Positions 19,801-21,409 of a stretch of 21,409 bases of DNA are shown here, one piece after another. The stretch's first letter is position 1, and every line of letters starts with the position of its first letter. The DNA comes from Clostridia bacterium (GTDB taxonomy: Bacteria > Bacillota_A > Clostridia > Oscillospirales > QAKW01). The position numbers and the translations under genes were made by a program. The notes under the pieces are model-generated. The model saw only the letters and a program-made list of their open reading frames with translations, ran no database searches and was not told the DNA's origin. The stretch spans positions 1-21,409 of the forward strand of contig JAFQKO010000050.1 of assembly GCA_017396865.1 (NCBI GenBank), given 5' to 3'.

Positions 19801-21409
19801 TAAAGGAGTTCATGGAGGCTTCACCGAAGCCGTTCTCCACGCTGAAGCTGTTCCAGCGTTCCCACATGGTGGTTGCGCCCTGATCGACGGTATACAGCCA
19901 GGAGGGGTTCTCATGCTGCAGCAAAAGCTTATAAGCAAGCTCGGTTTCGCCGATCTCGGTGAGGGTTTCCAGAATGATCTTGGTGCCGAGGAAGCCGGTT
20001 TGCAGCTTATTGCCCTTGGCGCGGATATTATCGGTCAGCTGCTTCTTTACCGCTGCAAAGGAGGCTTCATCGGGCAGCAGATCGAGGTAGAGGGCATAGA
20101 GGCAAACGCTCTGCTCGCTACGCTTCAGCGTGCCGTCCTCTTGCACGAATTGCTCAATAAAGTATTCTTTTTCGGTCTCATAGACCTCGAGATAGCGGGC
20201 GGCATCCTCGGTCTTGCCGAGGGCGGTGGCCATTTCGCTCATCAGCAGAGCATCGTAGGCATAATAGGAAACGGCCAGCATATTTTTGATCTCGGTATCG
20301 TTGGACTCATAGGCCAGCCAGTCGCCGTAGTTATGGGCGCCGCCCTTCTTCTCGGTGGAGGCCAGATAGCCGTCGATATAAAGCTGCATCGAATCGTACA
20401 TCTCGCGGAGGATCTCCACGTCGCCGTACTGCTTATACAGCTCATAGGTCACGATGACGCCCGCATCGGCCCAGCCCAAGGCACCGAAATTATTCCCGAA
20501 GGAGCCCATGGGAGAGACCGAAGCGTAGGCACCGTCGGCCCGCTGGGTATCCCGCATGGATTGCAGATAGGTACGCAAAAATTCTTTAGAATTATTGAGA
20601 TAGCCCGCCGCAACGGAAAAGACCTGCGTATCGGCAGCCCAGCCGTTTCGCTCGTTGCGCTGGGGGCAATCGGTGGGAACGCTCAGATAGTTGCCGTAAA
20701 GACCCCAATGAATGTTGGAGAGCAGTTGATTGACGTCGGCATCGCCGGTCACCAGCGAGCCGGTATCCTCCAAGGCAGAGGTCAGCACCTGACCGCGCAC
20801 CTGATGGATGGTTACCTCCTCGGTGGCGGTGATCTCTAAATAACGGAAGCCATAGAAGCTATGGGTAGAATGATAGGTTTCGGTTTCCACACCGCTCAGG
20901 GTATAGCGAGCGGTGGCGTCGGCGCCCCGCAGAGCAACCAGATAGAGGGAGCCCTCAGGGCCGTCGTTGCCACGGGATTTGGAGCCCTTGCTCTCGTTGA
21001 GCATCTCGGCATGGCGCATTCTGATTTGGGCACCCGCCGCACCGCTGACGGTCACCTCTTCCCGGCCGACAAAGTTCTGGCCGAAATCGAGAATGGCGGT
21101 TTGACCGGGCTTCAGGGTAAAGGCCTCCTCGCCCAGCTCGGCGGTCTTTTTCACCACGCCGTATTGATCGGCGGTCTTGTTGGTCACGCCTTCATAGATG
21201 TAGCCGCTCTGCACGGTGCGCTCCAGATCCTCGCGAGCATAGACCTCCACGCCCAAAGAGGTGGAGATGGCGCCGCTGAAATCGGCGCTGACGGCGGTAC
21301 GCAGCCAGCCTGCATCGTTATAGTCGGCCTGCATCCAATCGGTGTTGATGCGGGCATCATAGGCTTCACCCTCAAAGATATCGCCCATCAAAACGGGGGC
21401 ATAGCCTAA
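16892..21409 (-). CDS. Secreted GH78 alpha-L-rhamnosidase with binding modules and dockerin (N-terminus off window)
   Basis: Releases terminal alpha-L-rhamnose from plant glycans. 1505 residues are visible; the frame is open to base 21409, so the signal peptide and N-terminal domains lie outside. Numbered from the window edge: rhamnosidase N-terminal domain about 1-100, concanavalin-like domain 100-210, (alpha/alpha)6 catalytic barrel about 220-555, C-terminal sandwich to about 655. The signature DCPQRNER has Asp247 and the expected general acid Glu253, with Asp260 beyond; the expected base is Glu517 in TTMWERW. Then come an Ig-like region (656-745), discoidin-like modules at 748-906 and 917-1079, a helical linker, a GLUG-repeat beta-helix-like region (about 1140-1440, with segments such as GVGLFANANGATIRNV and GGIVGRAVNGTLIENC) and a dockerin (1449-1505). 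TTG and ATG codons near 21390 are internal, not starts. Upstream partner of the esterase gene. Confidence 0.94.
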   Translation of the reverse strand, partial: LGYAPVLMGDIFEGEAYDARINTDWMQADYNDAGWLRTAVSADFSGAISTSLGVEVYAREDLERTVQSGYIYEGVTNKTADQYGVVKKTAELGEEAFTLKPGQTAILDFGQNFVGREEVTVSGAAGAQIRMRHAEMLNESKGSKSRGNDGPEGSLYLVALRGADATARYTLSGVETETYHSTHSFYGFRYLEITATEEVTIHQVRGQVLTSALEDTGSLVTGDADVNQLLSNIHWGLYGNYLSVPTDCPQRNERNGWAADTQVFSVAAGYLNNSKEFLRTYLQSMRDTQRADGAYASVSPMGSFGNNFGALGWADAGVIVTYELYKQYGDVEILREMYDSMQLYIDGYLASTEKKGGAHNYGDWLAYESNDTEIKNMLAVSYYAYDALLMSEMATALGKTEDAARYLEVYETEKEYFIEQFVQEDGTLKRSEQSVCLYALYLDLLPDEASFAAVKKQLTDNIRAKGNKLQTGFLGTKIILETLTEIGETELAYKLLLQHENPSWLYTVDQGATTMWERWNSFSVENGFGEASMNSFNHYAYGAVAGWMYRYMAGIVPVEGYKTFTLQPHPDRSLGSADATYESVYGTIKSAWNYEGDTFRYSCTVPANTTATVMVPVADLATLQGGDAEGLTFIEQKDGYAVYTAVAGSYSFTVQSPAGESTVNIAVNNADESVPAYLEYNGEKVKLSAAVEVVEGATVTLTAKAYNDVDYQMVWFDEAGKELGAETVTLTAATARKLTVKPILIGAENIALGATVTANSTVNSAWGAANLTDGVLIHTSSAASGWSSASDGKNITTLVTPKTLVVDLGSKKTFDQWKLYPRTNGIADPTVIYCFPVAYTVEISDDNSTWTTVATVTESTVPQSIYQPAVGTLAEAKSGRYLRFTVTAINSCDDYQNSHVQLSELAVCYASSEEVSTNLALGAGLTVSSNNGGTWDKQYLNDGATVGTATACGWSTQKLGVGTSATEPATLPTAVTATFDFGTETTFNQWKMYPRNHDLTVARMFPINYTVAVSDDNATWTTVATITDGEVPAVVTDPAVVTLDQFVSGRYVKFTFTKINLPDTWKNNLHVQLTELEIFGDPAVNALREYKALFEALEPSHFEGGEQITAWLEKTADAETLIAEAEALLATLKLKDQAPMGAKYLHYCDNFETASEWLVADAADLVALEQYSKAHALEGFTFTQTADISMKDIEGYIGIGGQAANFAGTYDGGHYTITDLAINFTGNYVNSNGVGLFANANGATIRNVRLLNSTVSVLLPVDTVSGDDYGVGGIVGRAVNGTLIENCHNGADVTLAISDGSEKDLSVAGIAGRATAASKILNCVNSGDVTAAKHVSGITDWGQNGANMAYIINCVNMGQLSGASRYAIARYNDLTSSYLYSYSRYSNNYWLAGSADSATNRDANLATAATFEAGAIADGSLAALLEQNSIFYATEWMVQDGLLFVGEDLFNVDLNGDLITNSADVVYLLNCINDAAEVDADLADVNGDGKISLADALRLLKMLAE
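16895..17065 (-). other. Dockerin module of the rhamnosidase
   Basis: Two calcium loops, DLNGDLITNSAD and DVNGDGKISLAD, each with ligands at positions 1, 3, 5, 9 and 12 and followed by a leucine-rich helix. Positions 10-11 are Ser-Ala and Leu-Ala, almost the same as in the neighbouring esterase protein. It lies at the extreme C-terminus, the commonest dockerin location. Confidence 0.88.
18173..18655 (-). repeat. Discoidin-like module shared with the esterase protein (copy in the rhamnosidase)
   Basis: 483 bases, the second of two discoidin-like modules in the rhamnosidase protein and the partner of 16230-16712. The rhamnosidase's other module (about 18690-19170) is more distant, so this pair reflects copying between genes rather than simple tandem duplication within one. 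Confidence 0.9.

Noticed and set aside
17408..20839. Two long plus-strand open frames (about 554 and 587 residues)
   Set aside because: Antisense to the rhamnosidase; Gly/Ile/His-rich composition is typical of reverse-frame shadows and no motif was found.
21386..21391. TTG/ATG near the right edge as the start of the rhamnosidase
   Set aside because: The frame is open to the window edge and the residues before and after belong to the rhamnosidase N-terminal domain; no ribosome binding site or signal peptide is present there.
1..21409. CRISPR arrays, tRNA or rRNA genes, insertion sequences, phage genes
   Set aside because: No regularly spaced short repeats, no cloverleaf or rRNA segments, no transposase or integrase motifs were seen; the only large repeats are domain duplications inside the two secreted enzymes.
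11265..21409. A scaffoldin or cohesin domain within the cluster
   Set aside because: All repeats could be assigned to esterases, discoidin-like modules, helical repeats, GLUG repeats or dockerins; none resembles a cohesin, and there is no sortase or S-layer anchor.

Overview
The window looks like chromosomal DNA of a Gram-positive, gut-type Clostridia (Bacillota, probably an Oscillospiraceae/Ruminococcaceae relative). The signs are strong AGGAGG-like ribosome binding sites, sigma-A promoters with 17-base spacers, compact genes, and two very large secreted enzymes that end in dockerin modules, the hallmark of cellulosome-like assemblies. No ribosomal RNA or other taxonomic marker is present, so this placement is an inference. 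Twelve protein genes are visible, ten on the minus strand. The first and last run off the window edges.

Region 1 (1-4088): a Gfo/Idh/MocA sugar-type oxidoreductase (partial, minus) is divergent from an AraC-family regulator, with a clear inverted repeat (TGATAA-N7-TTATCA) between them. A bidirectional terminator separates the regulator from a convergent two-gene operon: a DUF3810 membrane protein with an HExxH motif, then a cytoplasmic Asp-box (sialidase-like) beta-propeller protein.

Region 2 (4110-7709): a housekeeping operon read from a good promoter at 7681-7709: mltG (peptidoglycan chain-terminating transglycosylase), a U32-family tRNA/rRNA hydroxylation-type protein, and asnA (ammonia-dependent asparagine synthetase), closed by a hairpin terminator.

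Region 3 (7724-11262): a cytoplasmic TIM-barrel glycosidase-like protein and a second Gfo/Idh/MocA dehydrogenase (each minus, with a terminator between them). A PHP-domain phosphoesterase is transcribed divergently from the dehydrogenase. Both divergent promoters are clear and a 13-base palindrome lies in the dehydrogenase leader.

Region 4 (11265-21409): the most notable part. A partial GH78 alpha-L-rhamnosidase with two discoidin-type carbohydrate-binding modules, a GLUG-repeat region and a C-terminal dockerin is followed, after a 59-base gap with a leaky-looking hairpin, by a 1855-residue secreted protein. That protein carries four complete alpha/beta-hydrolase esterase domains arranged A-B...A-B, two discoidin-like modules, a LamG/DUF1080-like domain and its own dockerin. 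All four esterase domains keep the full Ser-Asp-His triad. The two proteins share a nearly identical binding module and very similar dockerins, so they probably dock on the same scaffold and act together on an acylated, rhamnose-containing plant polysaccharide such as rhamnogalacturonan pectin or a rhamnose-capped arabinogalactan. The cytoplasmic oxidoreductases, the glycosidase-like protein and the propeller protein would fit downstream handling of unusual sugars, but that link is inferred from proximity only.
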